A stretch of 64,000 nt of DNA from an uncultured Bacteroidaceae bacterium (GCA_944320955.1 CALUJL010000017.1:1-64000), one strand, 5' to 3'. Positions 24,093 to 33,359 are shown, counted from the first letter of the stretch. Made by a program: numbers and translations. Notes: generated by a model not told the origin, from the sequence alone.

Positions 24093-25394
24093 TTATTCCC
24101 CGCCGCCGGGCAGGGTAAGCGTGAAGCAACTGCCGCGCCCCGGCGCCGAATGCAGGTAGATGTAGCCCCCGTGTTGCAGCATGATCTGCATGCAGAGCGT
24201 CAGGCCGATGCCCGAACCACCGGGTTTCGTGGTGAAAAACGGGACAAACGCCTGCTCTTGCACCTCGGGCGCCATGCCCGGCCCGCGGTCGGCCACGCTG
24301 ATCTCCACCTCCCCGCCCGCCTTGCGGCGCAGGGCGACGCGGATGTCCGTGCCCTCCGGCGCGGCGGCCTCGCGGGCGTTCTTGATGAGATTGATGAGCA
24401 CCTGCTCCATCTGGCCGCGGTCGGCACGGAAGGTGAAGCCGGCGTAGGGCAGGTCGAACGAAAGCCGCCCGTCGCGGAACAGTCCGGCCAGGTCCGCGAA
24501 AAACTCTGCGGCGTCTATTTCCTCCGGTTGCGGAGGAGGAATGCGCGTCAGCTTCCGGTAGTTTTGCGTGAAGTCCAGCAGCCCGCGGCTGCGGCGGTAG
24601 ATGGTCTGCATGGCGCGGTGCAGGCGCTTCTGCATCCGCTCGTCGGGTTGGGACGGAAGCGGCTGCGCGCCCAGCGTCTCGCTCAGGGAGAGTATCGGGG
24701 TGAGGCTGTTCATTATCTCGTGGGTCAAGACGGTGATGAGCTTCCGCCACGAGGCATTTTGCCGTTCCTCCAGCAGGTTGCGTATGTTCTTCAGCGCAAA
24801 GGCGATGCGCACGCGCCCCTCGCCCGCCAGTTCCGTGGCCGAAAGGAGCAGTTCCCCCTCCGCCCCGCCCCCGGCGGCAGGCACCACACAGGCCTCGCCC
24901 CCGCGCCTTTGCGCCAGCCACGCCTCGGGCACACGGCGGAAGTCATGCCCCATCTGCCGCAAAGCAGCCCGGTTGCACCACTCCACCGTGCCCTCTTCCG
25001 TGGCCACCAGCAGCCCCGTGTCCACGCGGTCCAGCAGCATCTCGTAGTAGCGCAGGCGCTCGGCCTCCTCCCACTGCCGCTTCCGCTCCAGAGCGAAGAA
25101 GTATTCCAATTCGCGGCCTATCTCCCGCATCACTCCGCCGCCACGCACGGACGAAAGCGCATCGCCTCCCCCGCCGCCGGCCTCGCAAATCCGGCAGACC
25201 ATCTGCTGCAAGGCGCGCAGACTGCCCACCTGCATCCTATAAAGCGCCAGCGCGCACCCCCCGACGGCCAGCGCGCACAGCCCCGCGCTGCACCACATCT
25301 GCCGCAGCGCGAAGGCATATATCCCGGCAAAGGCCGCCAGCATCAGCAGGCAGGCAGCCGCAAAACGCAATCCCATCGGCCACATTCTCTTCAT
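24093..25394 (-). CDS. NtrB-like membrane histidine kinase
   Basis: 433 residues. The start at 25394 is set by the ATGA overlap with the regulator stop (25393-25391). Two TM helices lie at about 9-28 and 35-52, then a HAMP/PAS-like region (LERKRQWEEAERLRYYEMLLDR and TGLLVATEEGTVEWCNRAAL, seen as neighbouring stretches). The DHp helix has VLTHEIMNSLTPI (His225). The ATPase domain has NLIKNAREAA, ADRGPGMAPE and GSGIGLTLCMQI. The HEIMNSLTPI form is typical of kinases paired with NtrC-type regulators in Bacteroidetes. Co-transcribed with that regulator; the signal is unknown. Confidence 0.9.
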   Translation of the reverse strand: MKRMWPMGLRFAAACLLMLAAFAGIYAFALRQMWCSAGLCALAVGGCALALYRMQVGSLRALQQMVCRICEAGGGGGDALSSVRGGGVMREIGRELEYFFALERKRQWEEAERLRYYEMLLDRVDTGLLVATEEGTVEWCNRAALRQMGHDFRRVPEAWLAQRRGGEACVVPAAGGGAEGELLLSATELAGEGRVRIAFALKNIRNLLEERQNASWRKLITVLTHEIMNSLTPILSLSETLGAQPLPSQPDERMQKRLHRAMQTIYRRSRGLLDFTQNYRKLTRIPPPQPEEIDAAEFFADLAGLFRDGRLSFDLPYAGFTFRADRGQMEQVLINLIKNAREAAAPEGTDIRVALRRKAGGEVEISVADRGPGMAPEVQEQAFVPFFTTKPGGSGIGLTLCMQIMLQHGGYIYLHSAPGRGSCFTLTLPGGGE

Positions 25395-26767
25395 AAGCCC
25401 CATTTCTCCATCTTCCGGTACAGCGCATAGCGCGTGATGCCCAGCATCTCCGCCGCGCGGGTCACGTTCATTCCGCACAATTCCAAAGCCCTCTTCACCG
25501 CGTTCCGCTCCAGTTCTTCCAGATTGAGCACCTCCGAGGCCGACTTGCGGGGCGGCGCGGGCGCATCGAGCAGGAAGTCGGAGGCATGGAGCACGTAGCT
25601 TCCGCAGAGAATCACTGCCCGCTCCACGGCATGCTGCAGCTCCCTCACGTTGCCCGGCCAGGGGTATCGCTCCAGTTTAGCATAGGCTTCGCGGCTGATG
25701 CCCCGTATCTCTTCCTTATTATACTTGCGCACGTAGCGCCCGAGGAAGTAGTCGGCCAGCAAACGCACGTCGCCCTCCCGCTCCCGGAGCGGGGGAATGC
25801 GGATTTCCACCGTATTGATGCGGTAAAAGAGGTCTTGCCTGAAGGTTTCCTCCTGTACGCGGCGGCGCAAGTCGGCATTCGTGGCGCAAATCAGGCGCAC
25901 ATCGATGGGCTTCTCCTGCGTCCCGCCGAGACGGACTATGCGCTTTTTCTCCAGCGCGGTCAGCAGTTTGACCTGCGCGGGGAGGGAAAGGTTGCCTATC
26001 TCGTCCAGAAAGAGCGTGCCGCCCTGCGCCAGTTCCATACGCCCCGGCTTGCCCGAGCGGCGCGCGTCGGTGAAAGCGCCTTTTTCGTAGCCGAAGAGTT
26101 CGCTTTCGAAGAGACTTTCGGGCACGCTCCCCAGGTCTATTTCCACAAAGGGCGCCGCGCTGCGCCGCGAGGCCTTCCACAATCGCCGGGCGAGGACGTC
26201 TTTTCCCGTCCCGTTCTCCCCCAAGAGGAGAATGGGGGCGTCCGTGTCGCGCAACTTGCCGATGGTTTCGCCAATCTGCTTCATGGCCGCCGACTCCCCG
26301 ATGAGGGGCGGCAGCGCTTCGCCCGCATCGGCGCTCAAGGCCTCCACGCGTTCTTCCAGCCGGTCCACCGCGTCTTGCGAGGCGCGCAAGCGCATGGCGG
26401 AAAAGAGCGTGGCCAGGAGTTTCTCTTTCTCCCACGGTTTGGACACGAAGTCCACGGCGCCCGCCTTGATGGCCTGCACCGCCTTGTCCGTATCGGCATA
26501 GGCCGTCATCATGACCACCGCCGCCCGCGCGTCGAGGCGCAGGATTTTCTGCAGGCAGTCCAGCCCCTCGCGGCCATTCACCGTGTCGAGCGTGAAATTC
26601 ATGTCCAGCAAGACGACGTCCGGCCTAAAGTCCTTGATAAAATGCTCGATGCGCTCGGGCGAAAGCATTACCTTTATCTTCTCGGCATGCGGCTCGAGCA
26701 GCAGGCGGAGCGCAAAGAGCACGTCGCGGTTGTCGTCGATTATCAGAATCTTCCCTAACTTGTCCAT
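25391..26767 (-). CDS. NtrC-family sigma-54-dependent response regulator
   Basis: 458 residues. The receiver domain (1-120) has ILIIDDNRD, Asp55 in VVLLDMNF and Lys in FVSKPWEKE. The AAA+ domain (about 150-380) has Walker A LGENGTGKDV, ELFGYEKGAFTDA (the sigma-54 contact loop, GAFTDA in place of the common GAFTGA), and Walker B GGTLFLDEIGNL. The C-terminal Fis-type helix-turn-helix has NVTRAAEMLGITRYALYRK. It should activate a sigma-54 promoter, and such a sequence lies at 26911-26926 ahead of the divergent exporter operon. The start at 26767 is chosen from the MDKLGKILIIDD alignment and the -7 element just upstream. Confidence 0.93.
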   Translation of the reverse strand: MDKLGKILIIDDNRDVLFALRLLLEPHAEKIKVMLSPERIEHFIKDFRPDVVLLDMNFTLDTVNGREGLDCLQKILRLDARAAVVMMTAYADTDKAVQAIKAGAVDFVSKPWEKEKLLATLFSAMRLRASQDAVDRLEERVEALSADAGEALPPLIGESAAMKQIGETIGKLRDTDAPILLLGENGTGKDVLARRLWKASRRSAAPFVEIDLGSVPESLFESELFGYEKGAFTDARRSGKPGRMELAQGGTLFLDEIGNLSLPAQVKLLTALEKKRIVRLGGTQEKPIDVRLICATNADLRRRVQEETFRQDLFYRINTVEIRIPPLREREGDVRLLADYFLGRYVRKYNKEEIRGISREAYAKLERYPWPGNVRELQHAVERAVILCGSYVLHASDFLLDAPAPPRKSASEVLNLEELERNAVKRALELCGMNVTRAAEMLGITRYALYRKMEKWGL

Positions 26768-26789
26768 GGGTCGTGCAGTCATACGTCGG

Positions 26790-26797
26790 CAAAGATA
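26790..26797 (-). promoter_or_regulatory. -7 element of the NtrC-like regulator gene
   Basis: Minus-strand TATCTTTG fits TAnnTTTG, 23 bp before the ATG at 26767. The palindromes at 26820-26854 cover its -33 and further upstream region, so the regulator may control itself. Confidence 0.5.
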
Positions 26798-26819
26798 CGA
26801 AGAAAAGCGATGCCCGCGC

Positions 26820-26854
26820 GTGCGTTTTCGCACGAAAAACGTGCAATTCCGCAC
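26820..26854. promoter_or_regulatory. Paired operator palindromes, likely NtrC-type activator sites
   Basis: Two copies of GTGC-N6-GCAC, at 26820-26833 (GTGCGTTTTCGCAC) and 26841-26854 (GTGCAATTCCGCAC), have centres exactly 21 bp apart, two helical turns. They stand 57-91 bp upstream of the sigma-54-like element, the normal place for enhancer sites of NtrC-type dimers, and next to the regulator gene itself. Confidence 0.65.
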
Positions 26855-26910
26855 AAAAGCCGCAGCATTCAGAACGACCCAATAAGCTGGTTTACAAACA
26901 AATGCAGGAT

Positions 26911-26926
26911 TGGCACGGATTTTGAA
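26911..26926 (+). promoter_or_regulatory. Sigma-54-like -24/-12 promoter of the ABC exporter operon
   Basis: TGGCACGGATTTTGAA matches TGGCACG-N4-TTGCW at all fixed positions but one (the C of the -12 GC is A). It ends 26 bp before the ATG at 26953. Position between an NtrC-family regulator and the operon supports function. Confidence 0.6.
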
Positions 26927-26952
26927 CCTTGTTTTCCCAAAAAGTCACCCGT

Positions 26953-28479
26953 ATGACCTGCCGAAAACACCTCTACCTGCTGCTCTCCCTCCTGCTCCCC
27001 ACCGCAGGCCTCCCAGCCGCCCCTCCGGCCGACAGCTGCGCCACGCGGGAGTGGACGCTGGAGGAGACCATAGAGCGCGCCTGCACCGCCTCGCCCGACG
27101 CGCAGGCCGCACGCCACTCCTTCCGCGCCGCCTACTGGGACTGGCGCGCCTACAAGGCCAACTACCTGCCGGCCCTGACGCTTACCTCCAACCCAAACCT
27201 CAACCGGGCCATCAACTCCGTCACGATGAGCGACGGCAGTGTGCGCTTCGTGGAGCAGAATCTGCTGACGAGCGACCTCTCCCTACAGCTCACCCAGCAG
27301 ATACCCTGGACGGGCGGCAGCGTTTCGCTCGAAACCTCCCTGCAGCGCGTCGACCTCTTCAGCGAAGGCAGCGCCTCGTGGAAGAGCATTCCCGCCAACA
27401 TCAGCTACAGCCAGTCGCTCTTCGGCTACAACTCGCAGAAATGGGAGCGCCGCATCGAACCCCTCCGCTACGAAGAGGCGCAAAAGAGCTACCTCGAAAC
27501 GATGGAGCTCGTGGCCGCCCGCGCCGTAGACCTCTTCTTCGCCCTAGCCTCGGCGCAGAGCAATTACGAAACGGCCTGCCAAAACTACGCCTACGCCGAC
27601 ACACTCTACCAATTCGCCCGCGGCCGCTACGAAATCGGCACCATCACCGAGAGCGAGATGCTCCAGTTGGAGATAAACCGCCTGAGCGAAGAGACAAACC
27701 GCCTGGACGCCCGCATAGAAGTGGAAGAGGCCACGCAGGAACTCTGCTCCTACCTGGGATTCCAGGAAGGCGAAGGGCCGAAAGCCGTGCGCATCCGCAC
27801 GGAACTGCCGGAGGTAAGCGTCGACGCCGCCCGCGCCCTCCTCTGGGCACGGGCACAAAATCCCGACATGGCCTCGCTGAAACGGCAGGCCATCGAGGCC
27901 GAGAGCGCCGTGGCGCAGGCCAAAGCCAACGCGGGCTTCAAGGCCGACCTCTACCTGCGCTTCGGACTGACGCAGACGGCCGACAATCTGGGCGAAGCCT
28001 ACCGCCGACTGCTCGACCAGCAGGTGGTCAGCGTAGGATTCACCCTCCCCCTGCTCGACTGGGGCAGGGGGCGCGGCCGCGTGCGCGTGGCCCAGTCGCA
28101 GCGCGACCTGGTGAATACACAAGTGGAGCAGAGCCGCACGGATTTCGACCAGAACGTCCGCAAGATCGTGGGCCAGTTCAACCTGCAGAACCTGCGCGTG
28201 CGCGTGGCGGGCCGCACCGACAGCACCGCCCGGCGGCGCGGCGAAGTGGCCCGCAGGCTCTACCTCCTGGGCCGTTCCAGCGTGCTCGACCTCAACGCCT
28301 CCATCACCGAAAAAGACGACGCCCGCCGCGGCTACCTCAGCGCGCTCCATACCTACTGGAGCCTCTACTACACCCTGCGCAGCCTGACGCTCTACGACTT
28401 CCTCGCCGACCGCCCCCTGCGCGCCGACTACGAAGCGCTCCTCGCCGACCGGCCCGCACCCCCAGCCCCCGCCCCCTGA
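26953..28479 (+). CDS. TolC-family outer-membrane efflux protein
   Basis: 508 residues with signal peptide (MTCRKHLYLLLSLLLPTAGLPAA). Two outer-membrane-efflux repeats are visible, each with long helices: WTLEETIERACTASPDAQAA at the start, YEEAQKSYLETMELVAARAV midway, then VGFTLPLLDWGRGRGRVRVA and RARELYLLG-like RRLYLLGRSSVLDLNASI in the second half. It forms a trimeric outer-membrane channel for the ABC exporter encoded by the next three genes. First gene after the sigma-54-like promoter. A start at TTG 26929 is possible but lies inside the expected leader. The next gene is 117 bp away, with a 22-bp repeat array in the gap. Confidence 0.88.
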   Translation: MTCRKHLYLLLSLLLPTAGLPAAPPADSCATREWTLEETIERACTASPDAQAARHSFRAAYWDWRAYKANYLPALTLTSNPNLNRAINSVTMSDGSVRFVEQNLLTSDLSLQLTQQIPWTGGSVSLETSLQRVDLFSEGSASWKSIPANISYSQSLFGYNSQKWERRIEPLRYEEAQKSYLETMELVAARAVDLFFALASAQSNYETACQNYAYADTLYQFARGRYEIGTITESEMLQLEINRLSEETNRLDARIEVEEATQELCSYLGFQEGEGPKAVRIRTELPEVSVDAARALLWARAQNPDMASLKRQAIEAESAVAQAKANAGFKADLYLRFGLTQTADNLGEAYRRLLDQQVVSVGFTLPLLDWGRGRGRVRVAQSQRDLVNTQVEQSRTDFDQNVRKIVGQFNLQNLRVRVAGRTDSTARRRGEVARRLYLLGRSSVLDLNASITEKDDARRGYLSALHTYWSLYYTLRSLTLYDFLADRPLRADYEALLADRPAPPAPAP

Positions 28480-28494
28480 GGCGGCGGGCGGAAA

Positions 28495-28583
28495 GATGCG
28501 GCACTTCTCCAAAAAAGATGCAGCGCTTTTCCCGAAAAGGTGCGGCACTTTTTCCAAAAAACCACGCAACTCTCACCGAAAAA
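28495..28583. repeat. 22-bp array, four units, inside an operon
   Basis: Units start at 28495, 28517, 28539 and 28562 (the third has one extra A, 23 bp). They read GATGCGGCACTTCTCC, GATGCAGCGCTTTTCCC, GGTGCGGCACTTTTTCC and a decayed copy, each followed by an A-run. All units have the GC-rich half in the same orientation, so no strong terminator hairpin is formed. It lies between the TolC-like and HlyD-like genes of one operon. Confidence 0.85.
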
Positions 28584-28596
28584 CCTATAGACACAC

Positions 28597-29850
28597 ATGG
28601 ACATAAAGCTAAAGAAACGGCCGTGGCTCCTGCGCCACAAGGGCTACCTCATAGGCGGGGCGTTCTTCCTGGGCCTGGCCGCCTACACCGTCAGCCTGCA
28701 GTTCGGCGCGCAGGCCATGCACGTCCCGGCCGAAAGCCTCGGCATAGCCACCGTGGAGGAGCAGGACTTCCTGGAATACATCGAGACCGAGGGGCTCGTG
28801 GAGCCCATGATTTCGCTGAAGGTCAACAGCCGAGTCAGCGGATACGTGGCGCGCATCGTGGCCGACGAGGGGATGCAGGTCGAGCAGGGCGACACTCTGC
28901 TCGTCCTCTCCAACCCCGACCTCCTCGACGACATAGAGCAGCAGGAAGCCGAGCTGCAGAAACAGCTCATCACCTACCGCCGCGAAGAACTGGAGATGGA
29001 GCAGAAATCCATCACCCTGCGCAAGCAGGTGCTCGAAAACCAGTATGAACTCCGCCGCCTGGCCGACAATTTCCGCGTCAGCCAGGAGGAATTCCGCATG
29101 GGCATCAAGAGCAAAGCCCAACTCGAGCTGGACCGCCAGGAATACGACTACAAGACGCGCGCCGCCGCCCTCGAACAGGAAAGCCTGCGCCACGACTCGG
29201 CGGCCACCGTCTTGCGCCGCTCGCTCATCGCCGCCGCCCGCCGCCAGGAAATCGAGAAGTTCCGCCGCGCCCGCGGGCGGCTGGAAGAGCTCGTCGTGCG
29301 GGCTCCCGCCTCAGGACAGCTGAGCAGCCTGCAGATAGTGCCGGGGCAACAGCTGCAGGCCGGCGGGGAAATCGGCGAAATCAAGGTGCTCGACCGCTTC
29401 AAGGTGCGCATCAATCCCAGCGAGTACTACATCGACCGCATCGCCGCGGGCCTCCCGGCGCGGGCCGTGGTGCGCGGCAAGGAGTATCCCATGGCCGTCC
29501 GCCGCGTAGTGCCCGAGGTCGTGGAGCGGAGTTTCGTGGCCGAACTCGGCTTCACGGGCGCGCCGCCCGAGGCGTTGCGCATCGGGCAGCGGATCCGCGT
29601 GCAGATCGAGATAGGCAGCCCGGAGGAGACGCTCTCCCTGCCGCGCGGCGATTTCTACAACGCCACGGGAGGACGGTGGATCTTCAAGGTGGACGAGAGC
29701 GGACACCGCGCCGTCCGCACCTACATACGCCTCGGACGGCAAAACCCCAAGCGCTACGAAGTGGTCGAAGGACTGAAAAAGGGCGACCGCGTAATAACTT
29801 CGGGCTACGCGCGTTTTGAAAATGCGGAAGCCCTGACCTGGAGCAAATGA
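28597..29850 (+). CDS. HlyD/MacA-type periplasmic adaptor of ABC exporter
   Basis: 417 residues. The N-terminus has basic residues then one TM helix (about 17-36, YLIGGAFFLGLAAYTVSL). A lipoyl-like half (LKVNSRVSGYVARIVADEGM) is followed by a long coiled-coil hairpin (about 110-230) rich in Glu, Gln and Arg, the second lipoyl half (LVVRAPASGQLSSLQIVPGQ) and beta-barrel and membrane-proximal domains (IVVRGKEYPMAV-like strands). It bridges the inner-membrane ABC permease and the TolC-like channel. Its stop overlaps a possible ABC start (ATGA at 29847-29850). Confidence 0.88.
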   Translation: MDIKLKKRPWLLRHKGYLIGGAFFLGLAAYTVSLQFGAQAMHVPAESLGIATVEEQDFLEYIETEGLVEPMISLKVNSRVSGYVARIVADEGMQVEQGDTLLVLSNPDLLDDIEQQEAELQKQLITYRREELEMEQKSITLRKQVLENQYELRRLADNFRVSQEEFRMGIKSKAQLELDRQEYDYKTRAAALEQESLRHDSAATVLRRSLIAAARRQEIEKFRRARGRLEELVVRAPASGQLSSLQIVPGQQLQAGGEIGEIKVLDRFKVRINPSEYYIDRIAAGLPARAVVRGKEYPMAVRRVVPEVVERSFVAELGFTGAPPEALRIGQRIRVQIEIGSPEETLSLPRGDFYNATGGRWIFKVDESGHRAVRTYIRLGRQNPKRYEVVEGLKKGDRVITSGYARFENAEALTWSK

Positions 29851-29888
29851 ATTCCCCAAGCAGTATAATCCTAAAACACATAAGCATC

Positions 29889-30581
29889 ATGATCAAAACC
29901 ACCGACCTTACCAAAATCTTCCGTACCGAAGAAATCGAAACCTGGGCGCTCAACCGCGTGAACATCGAGATCGAGAGCGGAGAGTTCGTAGCCGTCATGG
30001 GGCCCTCGGGCTGCGGAAAGTCCACCCTGCTCCACATACTCGGGCTGCTCGACAGCCCCTCTTCCGGAAAGCTCCTCCTCGACGGGCGCGACGTCTCCGC
30101 CCTGGGCGAAGCCGAGCGCAACAAACTCCGCAAAGGCCTGCTCGGATTCGTATTCCAGAGCTTCAATCTCATAGACGAGCTCACCGTCAGGGAAAACATC
30201 GGCCTCCCCCTGCTCTACATGGGCATCCCCCGCGAAGAACGCCAAGAGCGCGTGGAAAAAGCCATGCGCCGCATGAACATACTCCACCGCGCGGGCCACT
30301 TCCCCCAGCAGCTCTCCGGCGGACAGCAGCAGCGCACGGCCATCGCGCGCGCCGTGGTCACACGGCCCAAGCTCATACTGGCCGACGAACCCACGGGCAA
30401 CCTCGACTCAAAGAACGGCACCGAGGTGATGAACCTCCTCAGCCAGCTCCACGAGGAGGGCACCACCATCGTCATGGTCACGCACTCACGCCGCGATGCC
30501 GACTACGCCGGGCGCATCATCCACCTCTTCGACGGGAAAGTCCTGACCGACGAGACACAGAAACCCTACCGGGAATCCTGA
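29889..30581 (+). CDS. ABC exporter ATPase, MacB/LolD type
   Basis: 230 residues from the ATG at 29889 ([20 protein letters not shown]). Walker A is [12 protein letters not shown]-loop FVFQSFNLI, signature [14 protein letters not shown], Walker [13 protein letters not shown] and H-loop VTHSRRDA. All catalytic residues are present. It powers the FtsX-like permease encoded next. A start at 29847 would overlap the adaptor stop by four bases and add 14 residues; the shorter form aligns with the family. Confidence 0.93.
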   Translation: MIKTTDLTKIFRTEEIETWALNRVNIEIESGEFVAVMGPSGCGKSTLLHILGLLDSPSSGKLLLDGRDVSALGEAERNKLRKGLLGFVFQSFNLIDELTVRENIGLPLLYMGIPREERQERVEKAMRRMNILHRAGHFPQQLSGGQQQRTAIARAVVTRPKLILADEPTGNLDSKNGTEVMNLLSQLHEEGTTIVMVTHSRRDADYAGRIIHLFDGKVLTDETQKPYRES

Positions 30582-30600
30582 AAACACGGAGGAAAAAACC

Positions 30601-33165
30601 ATGAGACTCTTCGCACAAAACCTCCTGCAGGCCCTGCGCGACCTGAAGAAACACGCCGCACAAGCCTCCGTCTCCGCCCTCGGGATAGCCATCTCCTCCG
30701 TGTGCCTCGCCTTCTCCCTCAACTGGCTCTGGAGCGAGACCCACCGCGACTACTTCCGCCCGGACTACGAAAACATCCACCACCTGCGCTTCCGCACCAC
30801 GGATTCTACCGCGCAATGGAAAAACTACGACCCACACATCAGCTACTACTACCAGCCGCAGCTCGACAGCCTGCTGCGCGGGGCGCGAGTGCCCTACGCC
30901 CTCTATCGGCCCTCCTGGGTGACTCAGAAACTCACCTGCGCCGACAGGCCGGAAGCCAAGGTCTACATCTCCAGCACGGATGCGGACACCGCCTTCCTGC
31001 GCATGGCGGGCCTGAAAACCCTGGCCGGCGACGCCCGACAAGCCCTCCTCCAGCCCGACAAGGCCGTCATCACCGCCTCCGTGGCGCAGAAGCTCTTCGG
31101 CTGCAGCCCGGCGGAAGCCATCGGGCGGAGCTTCGTAAGCCAGAGAATCTACCCCTCGATCTACTTCACGGAGTACGGCCACACGGTGGGAGCCGTAGTG
31201 GAAGACTGCAAAGACCCGGAGGCCACCAACCTCGGCTTCGAGGCAATCTTCCCCCTCACCGTATCGGATGACGACCGGCTGCCCAACAACAGCAATTTCC
31301 GCGTGCTCATCCATACCGACCGGCCGGAAGAAGTGACGGAAACGCTGCGCCGCATGCAAATGCACGAGCAGGACGCCGCCACCTACTGCGACCTCACGCC
31401 CCTGCGCACGCTGCACAACCTGGGCCGCGGCAAGCCGCTCCTCTCGGTATGCTTCTACCCGATCGCCTTTTGCTGCATATCGCTCATCCTGTTGCTCAGC
31501 GCGCTGGTCAACCTGACGGCCACTTACACCTCCATCTTCCTGAGCCGCTCGCGCGAATATGCCCTCCGCCACTGCCTCGGGGCTACGCGCTGGCAAAACG
31601 CGGCATGGATGCTGACGGAGACCGCTCCCGTCCTGCTCGCCGGCCTCTTCCTCGCCGCGCTCGGGACGGAGTGGTGCGACCGGTTGGACAGCGTGCCCGG
31701 CATACGGAACCACTCCTACACGGCGCTCGCCTGGGTCTATGCCCTGGCCGCCGCGCTCTACCTCGCCGGAATGGCCTACCCCGTCCATAAGATGCAGCGC
31801 CTCTACCGCGCCTCCTTCGGGCAGGGCGGCGGACGGGGCGGCAGCTCCCACGCCTGGCTGCTGGCCGTGCAGTGCTTTGCCTGCGCGCTGCTGCTCTTCG
31901 TATCCCTCGGTATGCAGCGGCAACTCTCGGGCATGATCGGCCAAGACCTCGGCTACGACCGCGAAAACCTCCTGCGCCTCCACACGGGACGGGAGAACCG
32001 CACGGGAAAAGCCGAACCCTTCAGCTACATGGGGCTGTTCTACACCTTGCCCGACGAACTGCGCAAGGAGCGAAGCGCGGGCATCACGGACGTGCTGGCC
32101 ATGCCCGCCGACATATTCAACAGCTTCACCCGCCGGCGCATGCGCGTCTACACCGAAGAAGAGGGGAACGATACGAGCGTAGGGCGGTACAACACTTCCG
32201 GAACGTTAGTAGACCGGATGAAAGACGAATTCGAGAAAGACGGCCTGCGCGTCCTGTCGCTCATCGAAGTGCCCTACCGCGCCATCGACTTCTTCCACAT
32301 CCGCGTCGGGGGCGCCGCCTCGCCCGTATGGTCCGAAGAGGGGGAACGCGAGGGCCGGGTACAGGTCATCGTCAACCCCGCCGCCGCCCGGCTATTAGGC
32401 ATAGGCGAGAAGGGCGAACGCCGGGCGCAGGCCCCGACCTATTACTCCACCCTGTACGGGGCAAACAACGCCGTCATTTTCACCGGCAGTGACCACATCA
32501 GCGAGCGGGCGCTTGATATACGCGGCGTGGCGCCGCTGCGCCTGACGGACTTCCACGAGGGGGACGACGCGCTCATGCTGGCAGGCATACCCGAGGGGAA
32601 GCACAAGTGCAACTTCGTGGAGTACGACGCCATCTACGTGCGCCACGAACCCGGCCGCCGCGAGGAGGCCGAAGAGGCCATGCGCCGTGTGCTCCGGAAG
32701 TTCGACGTGCCGGAAGACGAAATCATCATCGAACCGCTCGATGAGTACATTGCCGGGAGCTACAAGGAGGAAGCCTACTACGCCCGCCTGCTCAATGCCC
32801 TGACCGTATTCAGCCTGCTCATCACGCTCTCCGGCGTGGCCTCCATGATGCTCTACTCCCTGCGCCTGCGCCGCCGCAGCCTGGCCATCCACCGCATCAT
32901 GGGTGCCGACTTCCGCACCGTCTTCCGCCGCGAGGCGCGCACTTACCTGTGGCTCACGGCAGCCGGGTGCGCCGCCGCCTTCCTGCCGGGCTACCTGCTG
33001 ATGCGCAAATGGATGGAATATTTCCACTACGGATCCGTGCCCGGCATCGGGCTGATGCTCGCCATTTTCGCGGGGATGCTCGCCCTCGTCTGGGCAATCG
33101 TCTACCTGCAAGTACGGAAGGCCATGAACGAGAAACCCGTCGAAGTGCTCCGGCCCGAGTCGTGA
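30601..33165 (+). CDS. MacB/FtsX-type ABC exporter permease
   Basis: 854 residues. TM1 near residues 21-41 is followed by a periplasmic MacB-like core, then a group of TM helices around 283-310, 340-365 and 380-400 with the FtsX motif REYALRHCLGATRWQ. A second half begins with a TM near 420-440, has another large periplasmic part, and ends in three TM helices (about 730-850) with RRRSLAIHRIMGADFRTVF. This duplicated FtsX layout (about 800 residues) is normal in Bacteroidetes, where such operons often sit next to an NtrC-like pair. The export substrate is unknown; peptides, lipids or antimicrobials are possible. Confidence 0.9.
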   Translation: MRLFAQNLLQALRDLKKHAAQASVSALGIAISSVCLAFSLNWLWSETHRDYFRPDYENIHHLRFRTTDSTAQWKNYDPHISYYYQPQLDSLLRGARVPYALYRPSWVTQKLTCADRPEAKVYISSTDADTAFLRMAGLKTLAGDARQALLQPDKAVITASVAQKLFGCSPAEAIGRSFVSQRIYPSIYFTEYGHTVGAVVEDCKDPEATNLGFEAIFPLTVSDDDRLPNNSNFRVLIHTDRPEEVTETLRRMQMHEQDAATYCDLTPLRTLHNLGRGKPLLSVCFYPIAFCCISLILLLSALVNLTATYTSIFLSRSREYALRHCLGATRWQNAAWMLTETAPVLLAGLFLAALGTEWCDRLDSVPGIRNHSYTALAWVYALAAALYLAGMAYPVHKMQRLYRASFGQGGGRGGSSHAWLLAVQCFACALLLFVSLGMQRQLSGMIGQDLGYDRENLLRLHTGRENRTGKAEPFSYMGLFYTLPDELRKERSAGITDVLAMPADIFNSFTRRRMRVYTEEEGNDTSVGRYNTSGTLVDRMKDEFEKDGLRVLSLIEVPYRAIDFFHIRVGGAASPVWSEEGEREGRVQVIVNPAAARLLGIGEKGERRAQAPTYYSTLYGANNAVIFTGSDHISERALDIRGVAPLRLTDFHEGDDALMLAGIPEGKHKCNFVEYDAIYVRHEPGRREEAEEAMRRVLRKFDVPEDEIIIEPLDEYIAGSYKEEAYYARLLNALTVFSLLITLSGVASMMLYSLRLRRRSLAIHRIMGADFRTVFRREARTYLWLTAAGCAAAFLPGYLLMRKWMEYFHYGSVPGIGLMLAIFAGMLALVWAIVYLQVRKAMNEKPVEVLRPES

Positions 33166-33359
33166 GCCTCCCCCGCCCCGTCCGGCGCAGGCACTTGTCC
33201 CCGCGGCAACCGCCGCCCCCGCCGCGCCCCCATCCGCCTCTCCCCGCCGGGAGGGGCGGATTTTCCATTCCTCCGCACCACCCGCTTCCCCCGGCCGCCG
33301 GGCCGGGAAAAGAAGTCCCCGCCCGCCCCGGAGAAAGAAGCAGGCAAACAAAAGAAAAA

